Source: Actinacidiphila sp. DG2A-62 (GTDB lineage: Bacteria > Actinomycetota > Actinomycetes > Streptomycetales > Streptomycetaceae). From it: a stretch of 64,000 nucleotides of DNA. The translations under genes were made by a program, and so were the position numbers. The stretch's first letter is position 1, and each line of letters begins with the position of its first letter. This document shows positions 8,670-18,110 of this stretch, piece after piece. The notes under the pieces are model-generated. The model was not told the origin of the DNA, ran no database searches, and saw only the letters and a program-made list of their open reading frames with translations. The stretch spans positions 1,590,001 through 1,654,000 of the forward strand of contig NZ_JAYMGI010000002.1 of the NCBI RefSeq assembly GCF_035825295.1, in the 5' to 3' direction.

Positions 8670-9867
8670 CGGGCACCTCCAGCTCGATGACGGCGCCCTT
8701 GCCGGGCTCCGATTGGACGGTCAGCGTGCCGCCGACGCCGGCGGCGCGGTCCCGCATGGAGACCAGTCCGAGGTGCCGTCCGGCCTGGCGCACGGCGTCG
8801 GGGTCGAAGCCGCGGCCGTCGTCGCGGACCCGCAGCAGTACGCCCTTGCCGGTGCCGTCGCCGCTGTCCCGGCCGCCCTCCAGGGTGACCGCGACGGTGG
8901 CCGCGTGGGCGTGGCGCAGCGCGTTGTGCATGGCCTCCTGGGCGACCCGCAGCACCGCCTCCTCCTGGGCGGCGGGCAGGGCGCGCACCCGGGAGGCGCG
9001 GAAGGTGACGCTGGCGGAGTGCACCCGGTCGAGCACGTCGGCCTGGGTGCGCAGCGCGGCGACCAGGCCGTCCTCGTCCAGGGCGGCGGGTCGCAGCTCG
9101 ACCACGACGGCGCGCAGCTCGTCCGCGGCCTCCGCGGCGAGCGCGGCGACCTGCCGGATCTCCTCCTTGGCGCGGCCCGACGCGTGGTCGACCAGCGCGG
9201 CGGCGGCCTGGGCGGTCAGCCGCAGCGAGAAGAGCTTCTGCGAGACGGCGTCGTGCAGTTCGTGGGCGATCCGGGCGCGCTCGCCGGCCAGCGTCAGCTC
9301 GCGGCTGCGCTCGTACAGGCGGGCGTTGGTGAGGGCGATCGCGGCGTGGTCGGCGAGGATGCGCAGCAGGCGCTCGTCCTCCTGGGTGAAGCCGCAGCCC
9401 TTGCGGGCGTCCTCGCCGACGTCCTCGCCGGGGTCCTGCCGTGGGCCTGCGCACTCCTTGTTCGCGAGGAAGACCGCGCCGAGGATCTCCTCGCCGTCCA
9501 TGACGGGCATGCCGATGAAGTCCGTCATCACCGGGTGGGCGCGCGGCCAGCCGGCGAAGCTCTCGAAGTCGCGGACGTCGGCGAGCCGGACCGGCTCGGC
9601 CTCGCGCAGCATCGCGGCGAGCACGCCGTGCTGGCGGGGCAGCGGTCCGATGGCCTTCCACTGCTCGTCGCTGACGCCGTCCACCACGAACTGCGCGAAG
9701 CCGCCGTGGTCGTCCGGCACGCCGAGCGCGGCGTACTGCGCGCCGAGCAGCTCGCGGGCGGAGGACACGATGGTCTGCAGGACCTCGCGCACCTCCAGCC
9801 GGCGGTTCATCGCCAGCAGCGCGGCGCTGACCGCTTCGATTCCGCCTCCGGGCGGCCGGGTGGACAT
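8662..9867 (-). CDS. GAF-domain sensor histidine kinase (NarL-type partner)
   Basis: A cytosolic sensor kinase of 401 residues without membrane segments. A GAF domain spans about 20-190 ([23 protein letters not shown] ... [21 protein letters not shown]). The HisKA_3 dimerisation helix follows, with phospho-acceptor His205 in [20 protein letters not shown]. The HATPase domain is at about 285-400 ([40 protein letters not shown]). GAF sensors of this kind may bind heme or small ligands; an insertion at 140-158 contains two cysteines (KECAGP, RKGCGF) that could bear on the signal. It is the upstream gene of the pair with the response regulator. Confidence 0.94.
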   Translation of the reverse strand: MSTRPPGGGIEAVSAALLAMNRRLEVREVLQTIVSSARELLGAQYAALGVPDDHGGFAQFVVDGVSDEQWKAIGPLPRQHGVLAAMLREAEPVRLADVRDFESFAGWPRAHPVMTDFIGMPVMDGEEILGAVFLANKECAGPRQDPGEDVGEDARKGCGFTQEDERLLRILADHAAIALTNARLYERSRELTLAGERARIAHELHDAVSQKLFSLRLTAQAAAALVDHASGRAKEEIRQVAALAAEAADELRAVVVELRPAALDEDGLVAALRTQADVLDRVHSASVTFRASRVRALPAAQEEAVLRVAQEAMHNALRHAHAATVAVTLEGGRDSGDGTGKGVLLRVRDDGRGFDPDAVRQAGRHLGLVSMRDRAAGVGGTLTVQSEPGKGAVIELEVPGG

Positions 9868-10092
9868 GCTCCTTACGGTACCCGCCGCAGGTGACAGGCC
9901 GTATGCGGCGGCGGACGTACCGTCCTGGTCCGTACGGCCTAGGCCGGGCGCGGCGGCGGGACCGGCCCCGGACGTAGGGCCAAGTGCCCGCGCGGGCTGC
10001 GGCGAGCGGCCGAGGCGGCGGCCACGGCGCCGTTCCTACGGTGGGCCCAGGTGGTCCGGTACCGAACCGGGCCGGTCGAGGAGGGCCTGATC

Positions 10093-10803
10093 ATGACGGT
10101 GGCGATCATCACCGGGGCGTCGCGGGGGCTCGGCCGGGCGCTGGCCGCCGCGCTCGCCGGGCGCGGCTGGGACCTGGTGCTCGACGCACGCGACGCGGCG
10201 GCGCTGCGGGCGGCGGTGGCCGGGCTGGAGCGCGGTGCGCCGGGCGTCCGTGTGAAAGGGGTGCCGGGCAGCGTGACCGACGCCGCGCACCGGGAGGCGC
10301 TGCTGGCCGCCGCGCGGGCGCTGGGCGGGGTGGACCTGCTGGTGAACAACGCCAGCGCGCTGGGCGCGGAGCCGCTGGTCCCGCTGGCCGAGCTGCCGGT
10401 GGAGGGCCTGCGCGCGGCGCTGGAGACGAATGTGACCGCGCCCTTCGCGCTGCTGCGCGCGGCCCTGCCGGAGCTGCGGGCGGCCGGCGGCGCGGTGCTG
10501 AACATCAGCTCGGACGCGGCGGTGGAGGCGTACCCCACGTGGGGAGGGTACGGCGCGAGCAAGGCCGCGCTCGACCACCTGTCGGCGGTGCTGGCCGAGG
10601 AGGAGCCGGGCGTACGGGTGTGGTGGGTGGACCCGGGCGACCTGCGCACCGAGCTGTACGCGGCGGCGGTCCCGGACGACGCGGACTTCGACGACCGCGC
10701 GGCGCCGGAGGACGTCGCGCCGGCGTTCCTGCGGCTGCTGGACGAGCACACGCCGAGCGGGCGCTACGTCGCGCAGACGCTGACGCGGGCGGGTGCGCGG
10801 TGA
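10093..10803 (+). CDS. short-chain dehydrogenase/reductase
   Basis: A 236-residue classical SDR using NAD(P)H. It has the nucleotide-binding motif TGASRGLG (residues 8-15), NNAS, the catalytic Ser in LNISSDAA and the catalytic YGASK stretch; the PG motif after the active site is in WVDPGDLRTELY. The substrate is unknown. The ATG at 10093 has GAGGAGG nine bases upstream. Its stop overlaps the GTG of the queA-like gene (GTGA), a coupled arrangement. GC-rich composition is normal for the window. Confidence 0.9.
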   Translation: MTVAIITGASRGLGRALAAALAGRGWDLVLDARDAAALRAAVAGLERGAPGVRVKGVPGSVTDAAHREALLAAARALGGVDLLVNNASALGAEPLVPLAELPVEGLRAALETNVTAPFALLRAALPELRAAGGAVLNISSDAAVEAYPTWGGYGASKAALDHLSAVLAEEEPGVRVWWVDPGDLRTELYAAAVPDDADFDDRAAPEDVAPAFLRLLDEHTPSGRYVAQTLTRAGAR

Positions 10804-12042
10804 GCGCGGCGACGGCGCAGGTGGTGTGCCCGACGTGCGACGAGGAGGCGGGCCGGCTGGAGGCCCGGGGGCGGGACGCGCCCGGCGGCGGCCTGGACGA
10901 CCTGCGGCTGCCGCCCGAGCTGCTGGCGGCGGCGCCCGCCCCGCGCCGGGACGCGGTACGGCTGCTGGTCGGCCGGCAGGGCGGAGACGGCGGGGGCCGC
11001 GGCGGACGGCGCGGCATCGGGGACGGCGGGGCCGGCGCGGCGGGGGCGAGGGGGCGGCGGTCTCCCACCACTCCTTCACCGAGCTGCCCGCGCTGCTGCG
11101 CGCCGGGGACGTCCTGGTGGTGAACACCTCGCGGACGCTGCCCGCCGCGGTGGACGGGCGGCTGGCCGGCGAGGAGGTGGTGCTGCACTTCTCCACCCGG
11201 GTGCCGCCGTCCGCGGGGGAACGGCGACCGACGGCCGGTGGGTGGTCGAGGTCAGGACGCCCGACGGGCGCGGCACGACGCTGCGCAGGCCCGGCGGCCC
11301 GGCCGGCGGCGCCGTCGAGGTGCCGGGCGGCGCGCTGGTGCTGGAGCGCCCGCTGGACCGGCGCGGCGACCGGCTGTGGGTGGCCCGGCCCGAGGGCGTG
11401 GACCCGTATGCGCTGATGGCCGCGCACGGCCGGCCGATCCGCTACGACTACACCGCGGGCGACCAGCCGCTGGCGGCGTACCAGACGGTGTTCGCCGAGG
11501 CCGCCCGGACCGCCGCGGGGGCGGAACCGGGCGCGGGCGCGGGTCACGGGCCCGGTTCCGCCGAGATGCCGAGCGCCAGGCCGTTCACCGCGGCCATGGT
11601 GGCGGCGCTGGTCAGCCGGGGCGTGCAGATCGCGCCGATCACCCTGCACACCGGCGTCGCCTCGGCCGAGGCGCACGAGCCGCCGTACCCCGAGCCGTAC
11701 GAGGTGCCGGCGGCGACGGCCTGGCAGGTGAACGCGGTCAGGGCGGCCGGGGGCCGGGTGATCGCGGTGGGCACCACCGCCGTACGGGCCCTGGAGTCGG
11801 CCGTCGACGGGGGCGGCGCGGTGCGGGCGGCGCGCGGCTGGACGGAGCTGGTGGTCACCCCGGAGCGCGGGGTGCGCGTCGTGGACGGGCTGCTGACCGG
11901 GCTGCACGAGCCCCGGGCGTCCCATCTGCTGATGCTGCGGGCGCTGTCGGGCGACCGGCTGCTGCGCGAGGTGTACGTCGAGGCGCTGCGCCGGCGCTAC
12001 CTCTGGCACGAGTTCGGCGACGTGAATCTGCTGTTGCCCTGA
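10800..12042 (+). pseudogene. S-adenosylmethionine:tRNA ribosyltransferase-isomerase-like gene, two frameshifts
   Basis: A QueA-family enzyme would transfer and isomerise ribose from SAM onto 7-deazaguanine in tRNA. The coding signal is split over three frames. Part 1 (from GTG 10800) has DDLRLPPELLAAAPAPRRDAVRLLVGR. Part 2 has VSHHSFTELPALLRAGDVLVVNTSRTLPAAVDG and begins near 11058. Part 3 has TATDGRWVVEVRTPDG onward to YLWHEFGDVNLLLP, including RPFTAAMVAAL and ITLHTGVAS. One base appears to be missing in a Gly-rich, G-run region between 10979 and 11058, and another in the five-G run at 11215-11219. Both look like homopolymer deletions, so sequence error is plausible. The N-terminus also has an extra ~35 residues with a CPTC pair. 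No other queuosine genes are in the window. Confidence 0.85.
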
Positions 12043-12100
12043 AAAGCCCTAGAAAACAGGGCAATCGGGACACAGTGATATCTGAATAAGCATCACATAA

Positions 12101-12139
12101 AGCACCCCTTCCGTCACCATCGGCGATGGAAGGGGTGCT
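12101..12139. terminator. intrinsic terminator-like hairpin
   Basis: Perfect 12-bp inverted repeat AGCACCCCTTCC ... GGAAGGGGTGCT with a 15-base loop, 58 bp after the stop of the queA-like gene. There is no T-run, as is usual in this genus. It fits termination of the SDR-queA unit. Confidence 0.8.
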
Positions 12140-12155
12140 CTCGGATGCCCTCGCG

Positions 12156-12318
12156 TGTGACCTCACCTATAGGACGCAGGTCACATACTAAGCAGCTTAG
12201 TGAATTCGCCGCCCGCACCCCTCGGCGAAAACAGCGGATATCCCGGCGACCTGCGGCCGAACTACGAGGAAAGGTCGTAGGGGAGCTCGTTGACCCCCGA
12301 TTTCGGACCCTCTAAGAA
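12156..12318 (+). promoter_or_regulatory. run of inverted repeats and a weak promoter upstream of the transglycosylase gene
   Basis: Four inverted repeats follow each other: TGTGACCT/AGGTCACA (12156-12163, 12178-12185), ACTAAGC-A-GCTTAGT (12187-12201), TTCGCCG/CGGCGAA (12205-12211, 12223-12229) and CTACGA/TCGTAG (12262-12267, 12275-12280). They could be DNA operators or a folded 5' leader. A weak promoter candidate follows: TTGACC at 12290-12295 and TAAGAA at 12313-12318, spacing 17. The region does not show the conserved core of the c-di-AMP (ydaO) riboswitch known upstream of other Streptomyces cell-wall hydrolases. Confidence 0.45.
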
Positions 12319-12352
12319 TTCTCCAGTCCGCAATCGGAAGAGGTAAATCCGC

Positions 12353-13198
12353 ATGCAGCTCCCCACGATCCCCAAGATCGGCCGACTGTCCAAGAAGCAC
12401 AAGATCACGGCGGCCGGAGCCGCCGCCGCGGCCGCTGTTGTTCTGACGGTCACCGGTCTGCAGGCGACCGGTGGAGGGTCCTCCGCGGCCGCCGTCGGCG
12501 ACCCGACCGGCTACTCGGCGGCCACCGGCGACAAGGTGAAGAACGGCGACGGCGGCGCGAAGTCCGACTCGGGCTCGCAGCACGTGATCGCCGACCAGGC
12601 CGCCGCCCAGAAGAAGGCCGCGGCCCAGAAGGCGGCCGCCGACGCCGCCGCGAAGAAGAAGGCCGCGGCCGAGGCCGCCAGGAAGAAGGCCGCCGCGGAC
12701 GCCGCGGCGCGCAAGAAGGCGGCCGAGCGGGCCGCGGCGAGGAAGCGGGCCGCGGCCGAGGCCGCCCGGCGCGCCGCCGCGAAGGCCGCCGCCAACCGCT
12801 CCGAGCAGCGGGCCGCGCTCAAGGCCAAGCAGGCCGCCGCGAAGCCGGCCGCCGCCCCGGCCCCGGCCGTCACCTACCCGGACAACCTCGACGGCTGGAT
12901 CCGCCAGGCGCTGTCCATCATGGGCCAGCACGGCATTCCGGGCACCTACGACGGCATTTACCGCAACGTCATGCGCGAGTCGAGCGGCAATCCCAACGCC
13001 ATCAACCTGTGGGACTCCAACGCCGCCGCCGGCATTCCGTCCAAGGGCCTTCTGCAGACCATCGACCCGACGTTCCAGGCGTACCACGTCGACGGCACCT
13101 CGTGGAACGTCTACGACCCGGTCGCGAACATCGTCGCCGCGTGCAACTACGCGTACCACGTGTACGGTTCGATCGACAACGTGTACTCCGCGTACTGA
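12353..13198 (+). CDS. secreted transglycosylase SLT-domain protein
   Basis: A 281-residue exported peptidoglycan-lytic enzyme. Residues ~20-45 are the hydrophobic signal segment after a basic KKHK stretch. Residues ~75-170 are an unusually long Lys/Ala-rich helical region with repeated AAQKKAAAQKAAAD-type units, probably a coiled coil or wall-spanning stalk. The C-terminal SLT-like domain starts near 177 (LDGWIRQALSIMGQHGIPGTYDGIYRNVMRESSGNPNAINLWDSNA) with the catalytic Glu in MRESSGNP, then SKGLLQTIDPTFQAYH. ATG at 12353 has AGAGG nine bases upstream. It stands alone, bounded by terminator-like hairpins on both sides. Confidence 0.93.
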   Translation: MQLPTIPKIGRLSKKHKITAAGAAAAAAVVLTVTGLQATGGGSSAAAVGDPTGYSAATGDKVKNGDGGAKSDSGSQHVIADQAAAQKKAAAQKAAADAAAKKKAAAEAARKKAAADAAARKKAAERAAARKRAAAEAARRAAAKAAANRSEQRAALKAKQAAAKPAAAPAPAVTYPDNLDGWIRQALSIMGQHGIPGTYDGIYRNVMRESSGNPNAINLWDSNAAAGIPSKGLLQTIDPTFQAYHVDGTSWNVYDPVANIVAACNYAYHVYGSIDNVYSAY

Positions 13199-13233
13199 TC
13201 GGCCCGGCCGCGCGGCGGTAATTCACGCGCAGC

Positions 13234-13271
13234 AAAAGGGCGGTGGGACTCGCGAGTCCCACCGCCCTTTT
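13234..13271. terminator. bidirectional terminator (19-bp arms)
   Basis: Perfect 38-bp palindrome between two convergent genes: AAAAGGGCGGTGGGACTCG at 13234-13252 and its exact complement at 13253-13271. The A-run and T-run at the ends give a U-tract in both directions. It serves the transglycosylase gene on + and the FHA-ABC gene on -. Confidence 0.93.
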
Positions 13272-13293
13272 CGCACGATGCCGTTCGCGCGGA

Positions 13294-15972
13294 CTACTTG
13301 CGCATGACCTCCGGCTCGTGCCGGCGCAGCAGCCGCGCCACCACGAACGCGCACAGGACGCCCATCGCCAGCAGCACCACCATGTCCAGCGTCCAGGCGC
13401 CCGCGCTGTGCTTCCACAGCGCGTCCACCGAGCGGTGCGTGGGGTCCCACGGCAAGAGCGTGTTGAGGTCGGCCGTGGTGCCGGCCCCCGCCACCGCCCA
13501 GCGCGAGGGCATCAGCCAGGCGAGCTGCTCGACGCCGGGCTTGTCGAAGAGCTGGAAGAGCACGCCGGTGAACACGACCTGCACGATGGCGAACATGACC
13601 AGCAGCGGCATGGTCTTCTCCGCGGTCTTCACCAGCGCGGAGATGATCAGTCCGAACATCATCGAGGTGAACCCGAGCGCCATGATGACCAGCGCCATCT
13701 CGAAGCCCGGGTGGGCCCTGATGATCACGCCCGCCGGGGGCATCTTGCGCGGCGCGAAGCCGATGCCGCTGATGATCGCGCCCTGGAGGGCGGTGATCAC
13801 GCCCAGCACGATGATCTTGGACATCAGGTACGCGGACCGGGACAGGCCCACCGCGCGTTCGCGCTCGTAGATCACCCGCTCCTTGATCAGCTCGCGGACC
13901 GAGTTGGCGGCGCCGGCGAAGCACGCGCCGACCGCGAGGATCAGCAGGATGGTGCCCGCGTCCTTGTTCTGCAGATGGGACCTGGGCGGGCCGTAGCCCA
14001 GCCCGCTGTCGGCCGGGATCAGCACCGAGACGATGCCGAGCACCGCCGGCAGGACGACCATCAGCCCGATGAAGCCCTTGTCGGAGATGATCACCGACAG
14101 GTAGCGGCGGACCAGTGTGAACAGCTGGGAGCCCCAGCTCTGCGGCTTGGCCGGCCGGGCCGCCTGCTGCGGTATGTAGTGCGCCTGCTGCGGCGCGGCG
14201 GCGTCGAGGTCCGCGGCGTAGGTCTGGTAGTGCTGCGAACCGCGCCAGCGTCCCGACCAGTCGTAGTCGCGGTAGTTCTCGAAGGCGGAGAAGACGTCGG
14301 CCCAGGTCTCGTAGCCGAAGAAGGCCAGCGCCTCGTCCGGCGGGCCGAAGTAGGCCACCGAGCCGCCCGGCGCCATGACCAGCAGCTTGTCGCACAGCGC
14401 GAGTTCGGCCACGGAGTGGGTGACGACCAGGACGGTGCGTCCGTCGTCGGCGAGGCCCCGCAGCAGCTTCATCACGTCGCGGTCCATGCCCGGGTCCAGG
14501 CCGGAGGTCGGCTCGTCCAGGAAGATCAGCGACGGCTTGGTGAGCAGTTCCAGCGCCACCGAGACGCGCTTGCGCTGGCCGCCGGAGAGCGAGGTGATCC
14601 GCTTGTCCGCGTGGATGTCGAGCTTCAGCTCGCGCAGCACCTCGTTGATCCGCGCCTCGCGCTCGGCGGTCGCGGTGTCGCCGGGGAACCGGAGCTTGGC
14701 GGCGTACCGCAGCGCGGTCCTGACCTGCAGCTCCTTGTGCAGGATGTCGTCCTGCGGGACCAGGCCGATGCGCTGCCGCAGCTCGGCGAACTGCTTGTAC
14801 AGGTTCCGGTTGTCGTAGAGCACCTCGCCCTGGTCGGCCGGCCGGTAGCCGGTCAGCGCGCGCAGCAGGGTGGACTTGCCGGAGCCGGACGGGCCGATCA
14901 CGCCGATCAGCGACTTCTCCGGGACGCCGAAGGAGACGTCCTTGAGGATCTGCTTGGTGGTCTTGCCGTGCGGCACGGTGACCGACAGCCGGCGCGCGGA
15001 GAAGGAGACGTCGCCGGTGTCGACGAACTCCTCCAGCCGGTCGCCGACCAGCCGGAAGGTGGAGTGGCCGACGCCGACGATGTCGTTCGGGCCGAGCAGG
15101 TGGCGCTGGATCGGCTGGCCGTTGACGTATGTGCCGTTGTGGCTGCCGAGGTCGACGATCTCGTAGCGGCCGTCGGGGTGTGCCTTGAACTCCGCGTGGT
15201 AGCGGGAGACCTGGAGGTCGGAGACGACCAGCTCGTTCTCCAGCGCGCGGCCGATGCGCATCACCCGGCCCAGCGCGAGCTGGTGGAAGGTGGTCGGGCT
15301 GCGGTCGCCGTAGCCCGGCGTGGGGCCGCCGGGGGCGGGCTGCCGCGCCGCGGCCGGCGGCTGCTGCGGGGGTCGGCCCCAGCCGCCGGGCTGCTGTCCG
15401 GGCACCGGGGCGGGCGGCTGCTGCCCCCAGCCGGCCGGCATGGGCGCCTGGACCGGCGCGGCCGGGGCCTGCGCCGCCGGGGCCTGCGCCGCCGGGGCCT
15501 GCGCCGCCGGGGCCGCCTGGGCGTAGGCCTGCTGCTGGTAGGCGGGGGCCTGCGCGTACGCCTGCGGCTGGGGCTGCGCGTGCGGCGCCTGCGGCGGCCG
15601 CTGGTACGCGGGCTGCTGCGGAGCGGCCTGCGGGGCCGCCGCGGGCGCGGCAGGCGCGGCGGCCGTCCGCGGCGCGGTGAAGAGCAGCCGCGGGCCGTCG
15701 GTGGCGTTGCCGAGGTACACCGCGGAGCCGGGGCCCACCTCGGTCTGCTGCACCCGCCGCCCCTGCACGAAGGTGCCGTTGGTGCTGCCGAGGTCCTCGA
15801 TCACCCAACCGCGTTCGGCCCGGCGGATGGTGGCGTGCCGCCACGACACCCGCGCGTCGTTCAGGACGAGGTCGCCCTGCGGGTCCCGCCCCAGTGCGTA
15901 CGACCGCGATCCGTCCAGCGGCCAGGTCTGTCCGTTTATCTCAAGTACGAGTTCAGGCACCCCATGCCCCAT
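13294..15972 (-). CDS. FHA-domain ABC transporter (ATPase-permease fusion)
   Basis: An 892-residue half-transporter that resembles M. tuberculosis Rv1747. It has FHA domain 1 at ~22-98 (ALGRDPQGDLVLND, SWRHATIRR, DLGSTNGTFV); a Pro/Ala/Gln linker at ~100-225 with QAPAA repeats; FHA domain 2 at ~236-312 (IGRALENELVV, SRYHAEF, DLGSHNGTYVNG); then the ATPase, with Walker A GPSGSGKST 360-368, LSGGQRKR 462-469 and LIFLDEPTSGLDPG 482-495. An ABC-2 permease with about six membrane segments fills the C-terminal third. Both FHA domains keep the S/H/N residues needed to bind phosphothreonine, so control by a Ser/Thr kinase is expected. The substrate is unknown. The ATG at 15972 starts the first FHA domain. 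Confidence 0.95.
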   Translation of the reverse strand: MGHGVPELVLEINGQTWPLDGSRSYALGRDPQGDLVLNDARVSWRHATIRRAERGWVIEDLGSTNGTFVQGRRVQQTEVGPGSAVYLGNATDGPRLLFTAPRTAAAPAAPAAAPQAAPQQPAYQRPPQAPHAQPQPQAYAQAPAYQQQAYAQAAPAAQAPAAQAPAAQAPAAPVQAPMPAGWGQQPPAPVPGQQPGGWGRPPQQPPAAARQPAPGGPTPGYGDRSPTTFHQLALGRVMRIGRALENELVVSDLQVSRYHAEFKAHPDGRYEIVDLGSHNGTYVNGQPIQRHLLGPNDIVGVGHSTFRLVGDRLEEFVDTGDVSFSARRLSVTVPHGKTTKQILKDVSFGVPEKSLIGVIGPSGSGKSTLLRALTGYRPADQGEVLYDNRNLYKQFAELRQRIGLVPQDDILHKELQVRTALRYAAKLRFPGDTATAEREARINEVLRELKLDIHADKRITSLSGGQRKRVSVALELLTKPSLIFLDEPTSGLDPGMDRDVMKLLRGLADDGRTVLVVTHSVAELALCDKLLVMAPGGSVAYFGPPDEALAFFGYETWADVFSAFENYRDYDWSGRWRGSQHYQTYAADLDAAAPQQAHYIPQQAARPAKPQSWGSQLFTLVRRYLSVIISDKGFIGLMVVLPAVLGIVSVLIPADSGLGYGPPRSHLQNKDAGTILLILAVGACFAGAANSVRELIKERVIYERERAVGLSRSAYLMSKIIVLGVITALQGAIISGIGFAPRKMPPAGVIIRAHPGFEMALVIMALGFTSMMFGLIISALVKTAEKTMPLLVMFAIVQVVFTGVLFQLFDKPGVEQLAWLMPSRWAVAGAGTTADLNTLLPWDPTHRSVDALWKHSAGAWTLDMVVLLAMGVLCAFVVARLLRRHEPEVMRK

Positions 15973-16198
15973 TGGTTGTCCCCCGATTGATCCCCCATGC
16001 AGGGGAGTGTAGGGATAGCTGACATCGGGAGGAACTATTGCAGGCCCCGGTCTCGTAACAGAACGCACCCTCATGTGCGGATTACGTGCCGACCCGGCGA
16101 CACCGGATGCGCACCGGCCGGTCGGCGGGGCGGCCCGCGGAGCTGTCCGCAGGGCGGGACGGATGTGATCGCGGGCGGTCCGGTACCGTGGGGGGACC

Positions 16199-17464
16199 AT
16201 GGAAGACGCCCGGCACGACGCCCCGCAGCGCACGAGCACCCCCGAGGCCGCGCCCGACGCGCCCGACGCGCCCACGCTCCTGGTCAAGATCTTCGGCCGG
16301 GACCGGCCCGGCATCACCGCGGGGCTCTTCGACGTGCTGGCCGGCTACGGCGTGGACGTCGTGGACATCGAGCAGGTGGTGACCCGCGGCCGGATAGTCC
16401 TGTGCGCGCTGGTGACCGCGCCGCCGGCGCGCGGCGCCGAGGGCGAGCTGCGGTCCACCGTGCACGGCTGGGCCGAGGCCATGAAGCTGCAGGCCGAGAT
16501 CATCTCCGGCATCGGCGACAACCGGCCGCGCGGCGAGGGCCGCTCGCACGTCACCGTGCTGGGCCGGCCGCTGACCGCGCAGTCCACGGCGGCCATAGCG
16601 TCCCTGATCACCGGCGTCGGCGGCAACATCGACCGGATCTTCCGGCTGGCCAAGTACCCGGTCACCGCGGTGGAGTTCGCGGTGTCGGGCGCCGAGCCGG
16701 CCGCGCTGCGCTCGGCGCTCGCGGTGGAGGCGTCGGCGCGCGGGGTGGACATCGCGGTGGTGCCGGCCGGGCTGCAGCGCAGGGCGCAGCGCCTGGTGGT
16801 GATGGACGTGGACTCCACGGTGATCCAGGACGAGGTGATCGAGCTGTTCGCGGCGCACGCCGGCTGCGAGGAGCAGGTCGCCGAGGTGACCGCGGCGGCG
16901 ATGCGCGGCGAGCTGGACTTCGAGCAGTCGCTGCACGCGCGGGTGGCGCTGCTGGCCGGGCTCGACGCGTCGGTGGTGGACAAGGTCCGCGCCGAGGTAC
17001 GGCTGACCTCCGGCGCCCGCACCCTGGTGCGCACCCTCAAGCGGCTGGGCTACCAGGTGGGGGTGGTCTCCGGCGGCTTCACCCAGGTCACCGACGACCT
17101 GCGGGAGCGCCTGGGGCTGGACTTCGCCGCCGCGAACACCCTGGAGGTGGTCGACGGGCGGCTGACCGGCAGGGTCGTCGGGCCGATCGTGGACCGGGCG
17201 GGCAAGGCCCGGCTGCTGCGCGAGTTCGCCGCGCAGGCCGGGGTGCCGCTGAGCCAGACCGTGGCGATCGGCGACGGCGCCAACGACCTGGACATGCTCA
17301 ACGCGGCCGGGCTCGGGGTCGCCTTCAACGCCAAGCCGCTGGTCCGGGAGGCCGCGGACACCGCGGTGAACGTGCCGTTCCTGGACACGGTGCTCTACCT
17401 GCTGGGGATCACCCGCGAGGAGATCGAGGCGGCCGACGCGGTGGACGACGGACCGGCGGCCTGA
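16199..17464 (+). CDS. serB: phosphoserine phosphatase with N-terminal ACT domains
   Basis: Last step of serine synthesis: O-phosphoserine to serine plus phosphate. The protein has 421 residues: ACT-type regulatory region at ~26-195 (LLVKIFGRDRPGITAGLFDVLAGYGVDVVDIEQVV) and a HAD phosphatase from ~200. HAD motif I is DVDSTVIQDE (nucleophile Asp), motif II lies in VVSGGFTQVTDDL, the Lys of motif III in RAGKARLL, and motif IV is AIGDGANDLDML. The ACT part suggests feedback by serine or another amino acid. ATG at 16199; the preceding 226-bp divergent region separates it from the FHA-ABC gene. Confidence 0.96.
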   Translation: MEDARHDAPQRTSTPEAAPDAPDAPTLLVKIFGRDRPGITAGLFDVLAGYGVDVVDIEQVVTRGRIVLCALVTAPPARGAEGELRSTVHGWAEAMKLQAEIISGIGDNRPRGEGRSHVTVLGRPLTAQSTAAIASLITGVGGNIDRIFRLAKYPVTAVEFAVSGAEPAALRSALAVEASARGVDIAVVPAGLQRRAQRLVVMDVDSTVIQDEVIELFAAHAGCEEQVAEVTAAAMRGELDFEQSLHARVALLAGLDASVVDKVRAEVRLTSGARTLVRTLKRLGYQVGVVSGGFTQVTDDLRERLGLDFAAANTLEVVDGRLTGRVVGPIVDRAGKARLLREFAAQAGVPLSQTVAIGDGANDLDMLNAAGLGVAFNAKPLVREAADTAVNVPFLDTVLYLLGITREEIEAADAVDDGPAA

Positions 17465-17479
17465 CCCGCGCCACCGCGC

Positions 17480-17543
17480 CGGACCGGCCGCCCGACCTGC
17501 GGCGCCGGGACCGGACCGGCCGCCCGACCCGCGGCGCCGGGAC
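17480..17543 (+). repeat. 32-bp tandem duplication
   Basis: Two adjacent 32-bp units (17480-17511 and 17512-17543), beginning CGGACCGGCCGCCCGACC, differ at one base. They lie in the 124-bp gap between serB and the SixA gene. Confidence 0.85.
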
Positions 17544-17588
17544 CGTATCCGCCGCCCGGCCTGCCGCGCGGACCCCCGCGCCCTGCGG

Positions 17589-18110
17589 TCAGCCCTCGTG
17601 CGGGGCCCAGAAGCCGGTCAGCCGGCCGACGCCGTGCTCGACGGTCTTCCACGACCCGGAGAAGGTGATCACCGCGAACGCGGCGGTGGGGAAGCCGGCG
17701 CGCTTGAGCCGGGACAGCGCGTCCCCCTCGGCGGAGCCGGCCAGTGCGTCGGCCAGGGCGTGCATGCCGGGGTTGTGGCCGACGACCAGCAGCGAGCCGA
17801 TCTCGTCCGGCGTCTCGTTGAGGAGGGCGAGCAGATCGCCGAGGGAGGCTTCGTAGAGCCGCTCCTCGTAGACGGTCTTCGGGCGGTGCGGCAGCTCGTG
17901 GGCGGCGAGCTTCCAGGTCTCCCGGGTGCGGGCGGCGGTGGAGCAGAGGGCGAGGTCGGGGCTGATGCCGTCGTCGGCGAAGCGGCGTCCGACGGCCGGC
18001 GCGTCCTGGCGGCCGCGGTCGGCCAGCGGCCGCTCGTGGTCGGGAACCTCGGGCCAGTCGGCCTTGGCGTGCCTCAGCAGGACGATGGTGCGGGTCGAGT
18101 CGACGGTCAT
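17589..18110 (-). CDS. SixA-type histidine phosphatase
   Basis: A 173-residue member of the histidine (phosphoglycerate mutase-like) phosphatase superfamily. The phospho-histidine motif is LLRHAKADWPE near residue 10, the second catalytic half is VVGHNPGM, and arginines lie in RHAK and AARTRETW. E. coli SixA dephosphorylates phosphohistidine on signalling proteins; the substrate here is unknown. The GTG/ATG start MTVDSTRTIVLLRHAK is at 18110. It is convergent with serB. Confidence 0.9.
   Translation of the reverse strand: MTVDSTRTIVLLRHAKADWPEVPDHERPLADRGRQDAPAVGRRFADDGISPDLALCSTAARTRETWKLAAHELPHRPKTVYEERLYEASLGDLLALLNETPDEIGSLLVVGHNPGMHALADALAGSAEGDALSRLKRAGFPTAAFAVITFSGSWKTVEHGVGRLTGFWAPHEG

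Noticed and set aside
12155..12185. A Crp-type operator in TGTGACCT...AGGTCACA
   Set aside because: The spacing between TGTGA and TCACA is 20 bases, far from the Crp spacing, so it was left as an unassigned inverted repeat.
12043..12352. A c-di-AMP (ydaO) riboswitch upstream of the transglycosylase
   Set aside because: The conserved core sequences of that riboswitch could not be found; only unassigned hairpins are present.
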